Below, piece after piece: positions 51,530 to 60,593 of a DNA stretch of 64,000 nucleotides. The stretch comes from Enhygromyxa salina (lineage in GTDB: Bacteria > Myxococcota_A > Polyangia > Nannocystales > Nannocystaceae), in NCBI RefSeq assembly GCF_002994635.1, contig NZ_PVNL01000001.1, positions 1 through 64,000 on the forward strand, in the 5' to 3' direction. The notes under the pieces were generated by a model. The model had not been told where the DNA came from, searched no databases, and saw only the letters and a list, made by a program, of their open reading frames with translations. Positions within the stretch are counted from its first letter, which is position 1, and every line of letters begins with the position of its first letter. The translations under genes were made by a program, and so were the position numbers.

Positions 51530-52024
51530 ATGCGCATCTCCCTGATCGCCGCGGCCTCCGACAACGACGTGATCGGCCGCGACAACGATCTGCCGTGGCA
51601 CCTGCCCGACGACTTTCGCCACTTCAAGCGCACGACCAAGGGCCACCACGTGATCATGGGCCGGCGCACCTGGGAGTCACAGGGTCAAAAGCCGCTGCCG
51701 CACCGGACCAACATCGTGGTCAGCTCGCGCCGCGACTACGAGACCCCCGGCGCGATCCTGGTCCACTCGCTGGACGAGGGGCTCGAGCGCGCGCGGGCGG
51801 CCAACGAGGACGAGGTGTTCGTGATCGGCGGGACCCGGCTCTACGCGGAGGCGCTCGGCGTCGCCGACCGCATCTATCTGACCCGCGTCCACACGAAGCT
51901 CGAGGGTGACGCCCACTTCCCGCGCTATGACCCCGCGCAGTGGCGAGAGCTCAGCCGCGACGTCCACGAGGCCGACCCCCGCCACGCCCACGCGTTCACG
52001 ATCCTCACGCTCGAGCGCCGCTGA
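51530..52024 (+). CDS. folA: Dihydrofolate reductase
   Basis: 164 residues. DHFR blocks: MRISLIAAASDNDVIGRDNDLPWHLPDDFRHFKRTTKGHHVIMGRRTWES (catalytic Asp in the LPDD helix, G-R-T-W), LPHRTNIVVSSRRDY, EVFVIGGTRLYAEAL (NADPH-binding GG) and YLTRVHTKLEGDAHFP. It reduces dihydrofolate to tetrahydrofolate with NADPH, recycling the product of thyA at 42522, about 9 kb away. Divergent from the dipeptidase lipoprotein with 141 bp between. Upstream in-frame ATGs are antisense to that gene and rejected. Confidence 0.95.
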   Translation: MRISLIAAASDNDVIGRDNDLPWHLPDDFRHFKRTTKGHHVIMGRRTWESQGQKPLPHRTNIVVSSRRDYETPGAILVHSLDEGLERARAANEDEVFVIGGTRLYAEALGVADRIYLTRVHTKLEGDAHFPRYDPAQWRELSRDVHEADPRHAHAFTILTLERR

Positions 52025-52165
52025 TCGGGCGGGGAGCTCCCGCGACCCCGGTTGGTCACGGCACTGAACACGGAGCCCGTACGATCGACGCGCGGCCAGT
52101 TTTTAGCGTCGCGCGAACCTGCGCGATATGTGTGGCTGTGAATCAGCGGTGGACGAATCGACGCG

Positions 52166-52981
52166 ATGTTGCAGCACCCCTACGTAGATAAGCACTATGT
52201 CCCCCACGTACGGCGGGCGCGGGCCAGCGCCCACGCGCACCCGAGCTTGCGCGCGCTGCTGTCCGACGAGCTCGACGCGACCGCGCAGCTGGGCTTCTTG
52301 ATCGAATTCAGCGCGCTCGGGGTTCGGCTGCTGCGACCGGTCGAAGACTCGCTCGCGCGCGGCGCCTCGGTCTGCCTGGCGCTCGGTCTCGACGCGCTCG
52401 GTGAGGAGCTGCGCCGACTCGGCGGGCAGGCGGCCCAGCGACGGCTGCTGCTGATCGACGATCTGGTCCAGCTCGCGCAGCTGTGGCGCGAGCAAGTCAC
52501 CAGCTCGGGGCAGCGCTTGGATCTGGCCGCGCTCGTGCGCCGGGCACCGCCCGCGAACGCCCGCCACCACGCGCAGGTCCGCGGGGCCGCGTGGGCCGGC
52601 GAGCTCCCGCTCGCGTCGCTTGGCGTCGAGCTCGAGCTCGGACAGTTCGCGGTCAGCGTGGGGCCGAAGCTGATCCGGGCGTGTGAGCGCAAGCTCGGTG
52701 CCCAGGTCTTCGTGGGCTTGAGCTACCTCCAGGCTCGCACCGATCACGCGGCGCTGGGGGCCGACGGCCTGCTCGAGCGGCTCGACGATCTGCTGCGGGC
52801 GGTGCCAGAGCTCGGCGAGTCGATCGCAAGCGCGGGGGCCGAAGCCCTCAGCGCCCACGTCGAGGTGCTCGGCGCCTGCATCAGCCGCGGCCGGCATCTG
52901 ATCGAGAACGACGCGCTGGAAGCTCTTGGCCCGACCTTCGATCACGGTGCGACCGCGGTCGCGCACACCTACATGGAATAG
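52166..52981 (+). CDS. Unknown helical protein (possibly heme-oxygenase-like fold)
   Basis: 271 residues, predicted almost entirely helical and without a signal peptide. Conserved-looking stretches include LGFLIEFSALGVRLLRPVEDSLARG, LLIDDLVQLAQLWREQV and VFVGLSYLQARTDHAALGADGLLERLDDLL, with acidic/His residues (D, H) in helix centres reminiscent of iron-binding HO-like proteins. The pattern is too weak to call a family. No neighbour gives a hint. Confidence 0.55.
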   Translation: MLQHPYVDKHYVPHVRRARASAHAHPSLRALLSDELDATAQLGFLIEFSALGVRLLRPVEDSLARGASVCLALGLDALGEELRRLGGQAAQRRLLLIDDLVQLAQLWREQVTSSGQRLDLAALVRRAPPANARHHAQVRGAAWAGELPLASLGVELELGQFAVSVGPKLIRACERKLGAQVFVGLSYLQARTDHAALGADGLLERLDDLLRAVPELGESIASAGAEALSAHVEVLGACISRGRHLIENDALEALGPTFDHGATAVAHTYME

Positions 52982-53022
52982 GCGTAGCGAGTCGCGCGCG
53001 AGCGTGATAGCAATGAAAGTCT

Positions 53023-54024
53023 ATGCGTCGACTTGAATTGCTACCCATCGTCTCGGCCGCGCTGGCTGTGAGCACCGCGTGTGCGCAACCCAATCCCGCG
53101 TTCAATGATTGTGAGCCGCCAGCCCAGTGCGAGGACGACGAGTCCGGCGACGCGACGCTGACCCACGGCGACGGCGACGGCGACGGCGACGATGACCCCG
53201 ACACGGGCGACGCTGACACGGGCCGAAACGACACGGGCAGCACCGCGCCCGAGACCGGCGATGGCGATGGCGACGGTGACCCCAACGCGCTGCCGACCTG
53301 CCCGGACACCGTGGAGGTCGTGATTCCGATCGCCCAGGACACCTTCCTCGACGCGACCTATGCCGACGGTGGCAGCAATGGCTGCGTCATCGACTGGAAC
53401 TACGACGTCGACATGCCCTACCCGCCGGTCGAGTCGCCATGTCAGGGCCTGGATTTCGGCGCGGTCCCGATGCACTGGGCCTGCGGCCACAACGGCGATG
53501 GTTCGTGCTCCAGCACCTATTTGGGCCAATTCGCGGTCAACGGCTGGGCCGATCAGGCGCCGGTCGTCAAAGACGCCTACTTCGAGGTCACCGCCAAGAT
53601 CGAGAATCTCGAGCCCGCGCTCGTGTCGATCTACGAGCTCGACGTCGATCCCGCTGAGTACCACAGCTGCGGCGCGTGGTCAGCCGGCCAAGGCTACGGC
53701 GCCGAGCCGGAAGAGTGCGTCACAACCTTCTTGCACGCGGCCGCCCCCAACCTCTGGACCAACGTAGGCGCGGCGGCGATCGATCCCCACCAAAAGCCCA
53801 CGATCGCGGCCGGCAACGCGCCGATCAGCCCCGAGTACGCGTACCACGACATCGCGCTCCCGGTCTCCAAGGCGCTGGTCCAAGCCTGGCTCACGGGCGA
53901 GCAGGATCATCCGGGCGTGCTGCTGACGTCCGAGGCGTGGTTGCCGACAGAGTTCAACCTGCTCGCGCAGGGCTCGATGGCGCCGCCCAGGTTGGTCACG
54001 AAGCTGTGCACCGACGCGCCCTGA
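53023..54024 (+). CDS. GD-linker lipoprotein, unknown beta-rich domain
   Basis: 333 residues: signal peptide with VSTAC (Cys20), linker of GDGDGDGD and DTGDADTGRNDTG types (49-88), then a Cys-containing domain (PTCPDTVEVVIPIAQDTFLDATYADGG, DAYFEVTAKIENLEPALVSIYELD, HDIALPVSKALVQAWLTGEQDHPGVLLTSEAWLP). The 'DTFLDA...N.G..' opening and 'v.alv..Wl.g....Ggvl....' ending resemble DNRLRE-type secreted domains. Function unknown; surface-exposed by inference. Confidence 0.65.
   Translation: MRRLELLPIVSAALAVSTACAQPNPAFNDCEPPAQCEDDESGDATLTHGDGDGDGDDDPDTGDADTGRNDTGSTAPETGDGDGDGDPNALPTCPDTVEVVIPIAQDTFLDATYADGGSNGCVIDWNYDVDMPYPPVESPCQGLDFGAVPMHWACGHNGDGSCSSTYLGQFAVNGWADQAPVVKDAYFEVTAKIENLEPALVSIYELDVDPAEYHSCGAWSAGQGYGAEPEECVTTFLHAAAPNLWTNVGAAAIDPHQKPTIAAGNAPISPEYAYHDIALPVSKALVQAWLTGEQDHPGVLLTSEAWLPTEFNLLAQGSMAPPRLVTKLCTDAP
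53167..53286 (+). repeat. In-frame Gly-Asp/Thr linker minisatellite
   Basis: GGCGAC/GGCGAT units with interspersed GACACG (Asp-Thr) codons encode residues 49-88 of the 53023 lipoprotein. Same class as the arrays at 5397, 7081 and 29531. Confidence 0.75.
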
Positions 54025-54089
54025 TCGAGGGGCGGGGACATGCGCGGCTTGGTCGTGCACGCGCGGACGCGTTACGATGAGCGCGCTGC

Positions 54090-54965
54090 ATGAGCACCCT
54101 CGACCAATTCGAGAGCGCGTTTCGGTCGGCGAGCAAGGACACGTTTACCTGGGCTCCGCCGACCATTCGCAAGATCATGGTCGTGACCGACCTCGACGCG
54201 GACGCCTCGGCGCGGTTCCAGGCCGAGCTCGAGCGGTTCCTGATCGGCGTGGTCGACCCCGGCCAGGGCGCCGACGCGGCCCCGCAGTGGCGCCTGGTGA
54301 TCGGTGACGACTACGCGCTGATCAGCGAGCTCCACCGGCTCGTCGAAGACTGGGCGCCAGACCTGGTCTGCACCTACCGCAACCTGCACAGCTCGGCGTG
54401 GACGCTGGAGTTCTCGCTCGGTGAATTTGTCGACGTGCTCACCCAGGCCACGCCAGCGCCGATCCTGCTCGCCCCGCACCCCAAGCTGCTCAACGCGGCC
54501 GCCCACGCCCTGCGCAACACCGACGTGGTCATGGCCATGACCGACCACCTCACCGGCTCCGAGCGGCTGATCAACTTCGCCGCGGCGATGACCCAGGCCA
54601 AGGGCGAGCTGTGGCTCACCCACGTCGAAGACGAGCTCGCGTTCACGCGGCTCATGGAGGCGATCAGCAAGATCCCACAGATCGAGACCGACGTGGCTCG
54701 CACGCTGATCCGCGCCAAGCTGCTCGCGCAGCCAACCGACTATGTCGACGCCTGCCGGGCGGTGATCGCCACGCACCGCCCGGGCCTCGACGTTCGCCCG
54801 CTGATCGTCATGGGCCAGCACCTGTCGACCTACCGTCAGCTGGTCCGGGATCACGAGGTCGACCTGCTGGTCATGGACACCAAAGATGACGATCAGCTGG
54901 CCATGCACGGCATGGCCTACCCGATCGCCGTCGAGCTCCGCGACATCCCGCTGCTCTTGCTGTGA
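54090..54965 (+). CDS. Tandem universal-stress-protein-like protein
   Basis: 291 residues with two Usp-like halves. The first: IRKIMVVTDLDADASARFQAELERFL and LVEDWAPDLVCTYRNLHSS, then APILLAPHPKLL. The second: DVVMAMTDHLTGSERLINFAAAMTQAKGELWLTHVEDELAFTRLM and VDLLVMDTKDDDQLAMHGMAYPIAVELRDIPLLLL. The typical G-x2-G-x9-G ATP loop is not clear, so nucleotide binding is uncertain. Its stop overlaps the GTG of the ion transporter gene by four bases, implying co-translation; a regulatory link to the transporter is plausible. Confidence 0.72.
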   Translation: MSTLDQFESAFRSASKDTFTWAPPTIRKIMVVTDLDADASARFQAELERFLIGVVDPGQGADAAPQWRLVIGDDYALISELHRLVEDWAPDLVCTYRNLHSSAWTLEFSLGEFVDVLTQATPAPILLAPHPKLLNAAAHALRNTDVVMAMTDHLTGSERLINFAAAMTQAKGELWLTHVEDELAFTRLMEAISKIPQIETDVARTLIRAKLLAQPTDYVDACRAVIATHRPGLDVRPLIVMGQHLSTYRQLVRDHEVDLLVMDTKDDDQLAMHGMAYPIAVELRDIPLLLL

Positions 54966-56383
54966 ACCCTGCCATGCCCCCGATTCAGCTCCTGCTCGCG
55001 TCGACAGCCCCGGCCAGCGAGACCCACGAGGTCCCGCTCACGATCACGCTCGTGTTCACCGGCCTGCTGGTCGGCATGATCCTGTGCCTCGCGTTCGAAG
55101 AGAAGATCCACGCCAAGAAGTCGCTGATCGCAGGCGTGTTCGCGGTCGTGTCGCTGTTGCTCGGGACCGCCGTGCACATCTTGCCATTTGGCCCGGTGAT
55201 CGTCGGCGGCCACGAGATCGCCATGCCGATCTACATTCCAGCGATCGACTGGGGCGTGATCGCTATCATCTTGGGCTCGAGCCTGTTCATCGACGTCACC
55301 AGCAAGTCCGGCCTGTTCACGTGGATCGCTATCAAGCTGACCAAGGCCTCCAAGGGCGAGCCTCGCCGGCTGCTGTGGCTGTACGGCCTGATGACCGTGG
55401 TGTTCTCGGCGGTGCTCAACAACGTCACCGCCATGCTGATCGTCGGCTCGCTGACCGGCGTGAGTCTCAAGAAGCTCGGCCGCGAGCAATACCTGCTCGG
55501 GTTCTTGCTCGTCGAGGGCCTGCTCACCAACATCGGCGGCCTGCTCACGCTGATCTCCTCGGTGCCCAACATCATCGTGGGCACCGCGGCGGGCATCAGC
55601 TTCATCGAATTCTTCTACAAGGCCAGCCCCTACGTGATCGTGGCGACCGTGGTGACGGTCGCGATGGGCGTGCGCTTGTTCAAAATCGAGGCGCTGCCCG
55701 ACGACGCCGCCCGCGAGCAGGCCGCGCTGCAGGTCGAGAGCTTCGACGAGAACGACGGCATCGAGTCGCCCGGGTTCTTCTGGTTCGGGACCGCGATGAC
55801 GGGGTTGTTCGTGCTGGTCATTGCGACCACCTCGGTGCTGCCCTGGGTCAGCGAGCTGGGCATGGGTTTCGTCGCGCTCGGCTTCGCGGTGATCATGCTG
55901 CTGCGCTACAAGAGCAGCGTCGATCAATTTTACAAGGGCCTCGACTGGGACCTGCTCGGGTTCTTCGCGGCGCTGTTCGTGGTCATCAACGTGATGGAGC
56001 ACGCCCAAGTCCTCGCGCTGATCGGCACCGGCCTCGCGTGGATGATCGGCCTGGGCGAGACGGCCGGGACCGGGCTGGTGTTGGTGAGCGCGTCGGCGTT
56101 CTCCTCGGTCACCGACAACATCCCGCTGGCGGCGATGTTGGCCAAGATCCTCGGGAACATGGGCACCCCCAGCACCGATCCAAAGTGGTGGTCGGTCGTG
56201 TTTGGGGCCAACCTGGGCGGCAACCTCACGCCGATCGGATCGGCCTCGACGCTGGTCGCGGTCACGATCATCCACCGCTACAAGTTGGACCTCAGCTTCG
56301 CGGGCTTCGTGGTCAAGGCCCTGCCCTATGCGCTGATCCAGATCGCGCTCGCGGTCGCCTATGTGCTGTTGGTGCTGGCCTGA
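54962..56383 (+). CDS. SLC13/ArsB/NhaD-superfamily ion transporter
   Basis: 473 residues, about 11-12 membrane segments. Pseudo-symmetric ion-transporter halves: VFSAVLNNVTAMLIVGSLTG plus LLTLISSVPNIIVGTAAG, and SSVTDNIPLAAMLAKIL plus GANLGGNLTPIGSASTLVAV. These motifs place it in the ion-transporter superfamily; the substrate (sodium/proton, anion or carboxylate) is not decidable. The GTG at 54962 overlaps the Usp stop (GTGA); an ATG at 54974 is the alternative. Convergent with the membrane gene at 56388, four bases away. Confidence 0.85.
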   Translation: MNPAMPPIQLLLASTAPASETHEVPLTITLVFTGLLVGMILCLAFEEKIHAKKSLIAGVFAVVSLLLGTAVHILPFGPVIVGGHEIAMPIYIPAIDWGVIAIILGSSLFIDVTSKSGLFTWIAIKLTKASKGEPRRLLWLYGLMTVVFSAVLNNVTAMLIVGSLTGVSLKKLGREQYLLGFLLVEGLLTNIGGLLTLISSVPNIIVGTAAGISFIEFFYKASPYVIVATVVTVAMGVRLFKIEALPDDAAREQAALQVESFDENDGIESPGFFWFGTAMTGLFVLVIATTSVLPWVSELGMGFVALGFAVIMLLRYKSSVDQFYKGLDWDLLGFFAALFVVINVMEHAQVLALIGTGLAWMIGLGETAGTGLVLVSASAFSSVTDNIPLAAMLAKILGNMGTPSTDPKWWSVVFGANLGGNLTPIGSASTLVAVTIIHRYKLDLSFAGFVVKALPYALIQIALAVAYVLLVLA

Positions 56384-56387
56384 TTAG

Positions 56388-57293
56388 CTACGGGGTCGGG
56401 ACCCGCTCGACCGCCTCCAACACGCCGCGCAGTTGATCGACAATGGGCGTGAACGCGGGGTCCAGGGCCCGCCCGTCTTCGAGCTTGGTCAGCATCGCCC
56501 GCACGCACTCCCAACGTCCGTCTGCGGCGCACGAGCGACCGATCTCCAGCGCCGCGCGGGTCTCACATTGTTGGCTGAAGTCGTCGTCGAGCCCGCGGGT
56601 GTCCTCCGCGATTCGAGCGAGCGCGGGTCCGTCGTGGTCGGTCCAGGCATCTTCGGCGATGAACCGCGCGCGCTCGAGCAAGCGGCGACGGGCGAGCGCC
56701 TGCTTGTCTGGATCCGTCCACGCGCGGTGCAAGACGAGGGTCGTCGCAACCTTCAACGAGGCGTCGCCAGCCTGGGCCAGGCGGTGGTCGTCGGCCTGAT
56801 CGGCCTGTTTGCGGGCGAGCTGCTCGCCGTCGCGCTTGCCCTGGGCGAGGAGCAGCTCGTGCAGCTCGGCCGCGCCCTCGGACGCACGATCGTCAGCGTC
56901 GAGCGCGTCAAACTCGGCCTGGGCGCGGACGAAGTCGCCGGCCGCGGCGGCGACCCGAACGCCGTCGAGGCTCGGCGCCGGGTAGAACCAACACACCGCG
57001 ATCTGAACGCAACACCCAAGCACGACGATCCCCGGCAAGAGCACAGCCAGCGGGCGCCGCCGAGACCGGTCGAGCAACGGAACGAGCGCGAGGAACAGCG
57101 CGACCGCGGACACGCCCAGTCCCAGCAAGATTGCGTCGTAGCTCGCGTAGTCGGCATACCACTCGCCGCGGTCTTCGTAGCGCGACAGCAGCCACCAGCC
57201 GACGATCAGCCAGCCCAGCGCGGCGGCGGCCGCAAACTTGGCCGCGCGGCTCAGCATGGAGCTCAGCGCGTCGGTCAGCGCGTCGGTCAGCAT
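56388..57293 (-). CDS. Membrane protein of unknown function
   Basis: 301 residues with three N-terminal membrane segments (FAAAAALGWLIVGWWLLSRY; AILLGLGVSAVALFLALVPLL; PLAVLLPGIVVLGCCVQIAVCWFY) and a helical soluble C-terminal domain (DFVRAQAEFDALDADDRASEGAAELHELLLAQGKRDG...) of TPR-like look. The N-terminus carries a short duplication (TDALTDALSS, DNA unit GCGTCGGTCAGC). No family recognised; it may be a small scaffold protein. Confidence 0.6.
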   Translation of the reverse strand: MLTDALTDALSSMLSRAAKFAAAAALGWLIVGWWLLSRYEDRGEWYADYASYDAILLGLGVSAVALFLALVPLLDRSRRRPLAVLLPGIVVLGCCVQIAVCWFYPAPSLDGVRVAAAAGDFVRAQAEFDALDADDRASEGAAELHELLLAQGKRDGEQLARKQADQADDHRLAQAGDASLKVATTLVLHRAWTDPDKQALARRRLLERARFIAEDAWTDHDGPALARIAEDTRGLDDDFSQQCETRAALEIGRSCAADGRWECVRAMLTKLEDGRALDPAFTPIVDQLRGVLEAVERVPTP

Positions 57294-57646
57294 CGGGCGC
57301 GAGACTAGCAGGCCGACTGGACCTGGAGCTGCAGGGCAAGCGCTGACTTTCGGCGCGGGCGAGGCTCATTGCCCGCCACTCGCAGACTGGTTCACATGAG
57401 CAACGATCCCCTTGCGCGCCGTCGCGACTGGGGCTAGGGTTCGCGTCTACACGGCAAGGCCATGTACAAGTCGCACTTCCAATAGTCCGCTCGTCTCGAG
57501 CCCGTCACAACGTTGACTCGACGCCTCTGCTCCTGCGTGCCCGCTCGTCGTGGCCGCACTGGCAGAGGCAGGACCGCTCGTCTGCGCGCGCGCCCACACC
57601 TATTTGGTGCAGTGGCGCGAGTGAGGACGGCGACTGGAAAGCCGCG
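57294..57646. other. 353-bp intergenic region upstream of hflX
   Basis: No convincing gene. It separates the divergent membrane-protein gene and hflX and presumably holds both promoters. A 13-codon ORF (ATG 57396) has no supporting evidence. No clear palindrome or sigma factor consensus was found. Confidence 0.45.
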
Positions 57647-59023
57647 ATGAAATTCCATTCGAAGCCAATTGAAGAACACACTGAAGTCCCGCTCGCCGAC
57701 GACGGCCGCCGGGAGCAACTGATTGAACACTGGGCCCGCGTGGACGGACGCCCCAACATCCGCGCCGACGGACAAAACGCCTGTTACGTGGTGTCTGTCG
57801 GGGTCTGGGACGATCCTGCCCAGCAGCAGGCGCAGCTGGCCGAGATCCTGGGGCTGGTCCGCGCGCAAGGGGATCGGGTTGTCGGATACGAGACCTATCA
57901 GCGCAGTCGGCCCGATCCACGTACCTATTTGGGGACCGGGACGGCCGAGGCGATCGCCGCCCGGGCGACCGCGGCGGGCGCCGATCTACTGGTCATCGAC
58001 GCGGAGCTGAGCCCATCGCAGACCCGCAACCTCGAGGACGCGACAGGCTTCTCGGTGAGTGACCGTGAAGCGGTGATCCTCAATGTATTCTTGATTCACG
58101 CGAAGACCCGGAAGGCGCGGATTCAAGTCGAGATTGCCCAGCTCGAGTATCTACGCCCGCGGATCCGCGGGATCGGGCTGGACATGGATCAGCAGGCCGG
58201 CGGGCTCACGAAGGCTCGCGGCCCGGGCGAGACGGCGTCGGAGCTGCTCGCGCGCCAGCTCGACGGTCGCCTGGCCGAGCTGCGCAAGCAAAACGCGAAG
58301 CTCGAGCGGGCCGAACAGACCCAGCGCAAGGGCCGGGAGTCGTGCGAGCGGGTGGCCCTGGTCGGGTACACCAACGCGGGCAAGACCTCACTCATGAACG
58401 GGCTGACCGCGGCCGGGCTGTCGGCCCGGGACATGCCGTTCGAGACGCTGGACACCACCTCTCGCAGCCTGACGCGGCACGGGGGCGACGTGGTGATCAG
58501 CGACACGGTCGGCTTCATTCGGCGACTGCCGGCCCGGCTGTTGGCCAGCTTCGAGACCACGCTCGCGGAGCTGCGCGAGGCCTCGCTGCTGGCGATCGTG
58601 GTCGATCTATCCGACCCCGAGTGGTGCATGCACCTCGACACGACCCACGCCGTGCTCGCGCGGATCGAGGCCGACCAGATCCCGCGTTACTACGTATATA
58701 ACAAGCTCGATCGGATCGAGCAGGCGCCGTCAACCGAGCAGCTGCAAGCGCGCAGCGGCGGCCACGAGTTTGCCGTGCTCAGCAGCACGGACGTGGACGC
58801 GGTCGCCCGGCTCGAGACCGCGCTGATCGACGCTGCCCGGCATCGGCACCAGCGCACCCGCGTGTTCGTGCCGTACGCGGCTGCCGACGTGATTACGTCG
58901 ATCTATGCGGGCTGTCGGGTGATCACGACCAACGCGACCGAGCGCGGTCTGGCGTTCACGATCGAGGGCACGCCCCAAGTGATCGCCGGGATCCGGCGCG
59001 CAGCGAAGGCGGTGCAGCGATGA
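57647..59023 (+). CDS. hflX: GTPase HflX
   Basis: 458 residues. The N-terminal HflX domain has YLGTGTAEAIAARATAAGADLLVIDAELSPSQTRNLEDATG. The linker has AQLEYLRPRIRGIG followed by GLTKARGPGETASELLARQLDGRLAELR (the GRGPGE helix). The G domain has GYTNAGKTSLMNGL (G1), DTVGFIRRLP (G3) and NKLD (G4). HflX binds ribosomes and splits stalled or heat-damaged 70S particles. An unusual charged N-terminal tail (MKFHSKPIEEHTEVPLADDGRR) is extra. It overlaps the ABC-F gene by four bases, coupling two ribosome-binding proteins. Confidence 0.93.
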   Translation: MKFHSKPIEEHTEVPLADDGRREQLIEHWARVDGRPNIRADGQNACYVVSVGVWDDPAQQQAQLAEILGLVRAQGDRVVGYETYQRSRPDPRTYLGTGTAEAIAARATAAGADLLVIDAELSPSQTRNLEDATGFSVSDREAVILNVFLIHAKTRKARIQVEIAQLEYLRPRIRGIGLDMDQQAGGLTKARGPGETASELLARQLDGRLAELRKQNAKLERAEQTQRKGRESCERVALVGYTNAGKTSLMNGLTAAGLSARDMPFETLDTTSRSLTRHGGDVVISDTVGFIRRLPARLLASFETTLAELREASLLAIVVDLSDPEWCMHLDTTHAVLARIEADQIPRYYVYNKLDRIEQAPSTEQLQARSGGHEFAVLSSTDVDAVARLETALIDAARHRHQRTRVFVPYAAADVITSIYAGCRVITTNATERGLAFTIEGTPQVIAGIRRAAKAVQR

Positions 59024-60591
59024 CCGCCGGGCCTCATCGAGCCCTGGTGGCGCTGCACGGCGTCGACGTTGACTCGCCGACCCGCCGACCGCTGATCCGC
59101 GATCTCGGGCTCAGCGTCTCGGTCGGCGATCGCGTCGCGCTGATCGGCCGCAACGGCGTGGGCAAGTCGACCTTGCTCGAGCTGCTCGGCGGGCGCGTCA
59201 CGCCCGAGCGTGGCGTGGTGAGCCTGACCACCGCGCCGGCCTTCGTCCGCCAAGATCCAAGCCGGGACGAGGCCCTCGGCAGCGCGCGAGACCTGCTGGA
59301 TCGCGCGCGGGTCGAGCCCGAGCTCGAGGGTGAGCTGGCCCGGGAGCTCGCCGAGGTCGGGCTCCGGCCGCTGACACAGCTGCTCGCGGCCCAGGAGCTC
59401 AGCCGCGGCGAGGTCCGCAAGCTGCTCCTGATCGCGGCCAAGCTCGCGCAGCCCGAGCTGTTGTTGCTCGACGAACCCTCCGAGGACCTCGACGCCGCGG
59501 GCGAGGCCTGGCTGCAGCGGTGGTTGCCGAGCTTTCGCGGGGGCTTGATCGTCGCGTCGCACAGCCGCCGCTTGCTCCGCTGTTTCGAGCACTTCTTCAT
59601 CGTCGCCGAGTCCGGCTGTCGGTATCTGGCCGGCAGCTTCGAGCAGCTCGAGCGTCAACTCGAGCGAGAGCAGGCTGATCGGCAGCGACGCTACGTCGAG
59701 GATCTGAAGACCCTCGCTGACGCCGAGCGCCACAACCACGCGGTCAACCAACGGCGGCGACGCAAGAAGAACGTGGGCCGACTCCACGAGCTGCGCCGCT
59801 GCACGTCGCGGTGCCGGCTCAACGACAAGCGCAGCTACGCGCAAGAGAGCCAGGCCAAGGCCGCGAAGATCCGCAACGAACGGATCGGCGCGACCCGTGA
59901 GTGGACGCGATCGACCCGACGCGCGCTGCGGGTCCAGCTGCCGCTGCGGGCCCTGGTTGCGACGCTGCCGGACCCCGATGGTGAACCGCTGATCTCGCTG
60001 TCAGACGTCGGCGTCGCGGTCGGTGGGCGGCCGTTGTTCGATCGCGTCAGCGCGCGCCTCGGTCGCGAGCGCGTGGGCGTTGTCGGGCAAAACGGAAGCG
60101 GCAAGACCACGCTGGTGCAGGTCATGCTCGGCGAGCGGGCACCGAGCCACGGCACGGCGACGCGCCGGTCTGAACGGATCGGCTCGATCGCCCAGGGCGC
60201 GAGCGACTGGGTCTCAAACGACAGCCTGCTCACGCGGCTGCTCGATCGCTCGAGCGCGGCGTCGCTCGACGAGGCCGCCCAGCTGCTGCTCGCCCACCGG
60301 TTCCCGCTCGCGCTCGCCGAGCGTCCGCTCGCGTCGCTCAGTCCCGGCGAGCGGGTCCGGGCCGCGCTGATCTGCCTGTCGCGGCAGACCCCAGCGCTCG
60401 AGCTGTTGGTCCTCGATGAGCCGACCTTCAGCCTGGACCTCGTCGGCCTCGCGGCGCTCGAGGCCGCCCTCGCGGCCTGGCCCGGCGGGCTCGTGGTGGT
60501 CAGCCACGATCGAGAGTTTCTCGACGCGATCGGGACGCGAGCCAAGCTCACGCTCGACGGCCGCGGCGGCCACACCTGGACTTGCTATTAG
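59020..60591 (+). CDS. ABC-F ATPase (ribosome-associated)
   Basis: 523 residues, two ABC domains without membrane spans. Walker A: GRNGVGKST and GQNGSGKTT; Walker B: LLLLDEPSEDLD and LLVLDEPTFSLD. The signature motifs are LSRGEVRKLL in domain 1 (the usual LSGGE is altered) and LSPGERVRAAL in domain 2. The inter-domain linker (about 210-295) is long and very basic: RQRRYVEDLK, NQRRRRKKNVGRLHELRRCTSRCRLNDKRSY, the part that reaches the ribosomal P site in ABC-F proteins. It may be a translation or antibiotic-resistance factor; subfamily not assigned. Coupled to hflX. Its stop is two bases from the convergent lipoprotein gene. Confidence 0.88.
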   Translation: MTAGPHRALVALHGVDVDSPTRRPLIRDLGLSVSVGDRVALIGRNGVGKSTLLELLGGRVTPERGVVSLTTAPAFVRQDPSRDEALGSARDLLDRARVEPELEGELARELAEVGLRPLTQLLAAQELSRGEVRKLLLIAAKLAQPELLLLDEPSEDLDAAGEAWLQRWLPSFRGGLIVASHSRRLLRCFEHFFIVAESGCRYLAGSFEQLERQLEREQADRQRRYVEDLKTLADAERHNHAVNQRRRRKKNVGRLHELRRCTSRCRLNDKRSYAQESQAKAAKIRNERIGATREWTRSTRRALRVQLPLRALVATLPDPDGEPLISLSDVGVAVGGRPLFDRVSARLGRERVGVVGQNGSGKTTLVQVMLGERAPSHGTATRRSERIGSIAQGASDWVSNDSLLTRLLDRSSAASLDEAAQLLLAHRFPLALAERPLASLSPGERVRAALICLSRQTPALELLVLDEPTFSLDLVGLAALEAALAAWPGGLVVVSHDREFLDAIGTRAKLTLDGRGGHTWTCY

Positions 60592-60593
60592 CT

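Noticed and set aside
42522..52024. thyA-folA operon
   Set aside because: The two genes are about 8 kb apart with divergent and convergent genes between them, so they are not co-transcribed.
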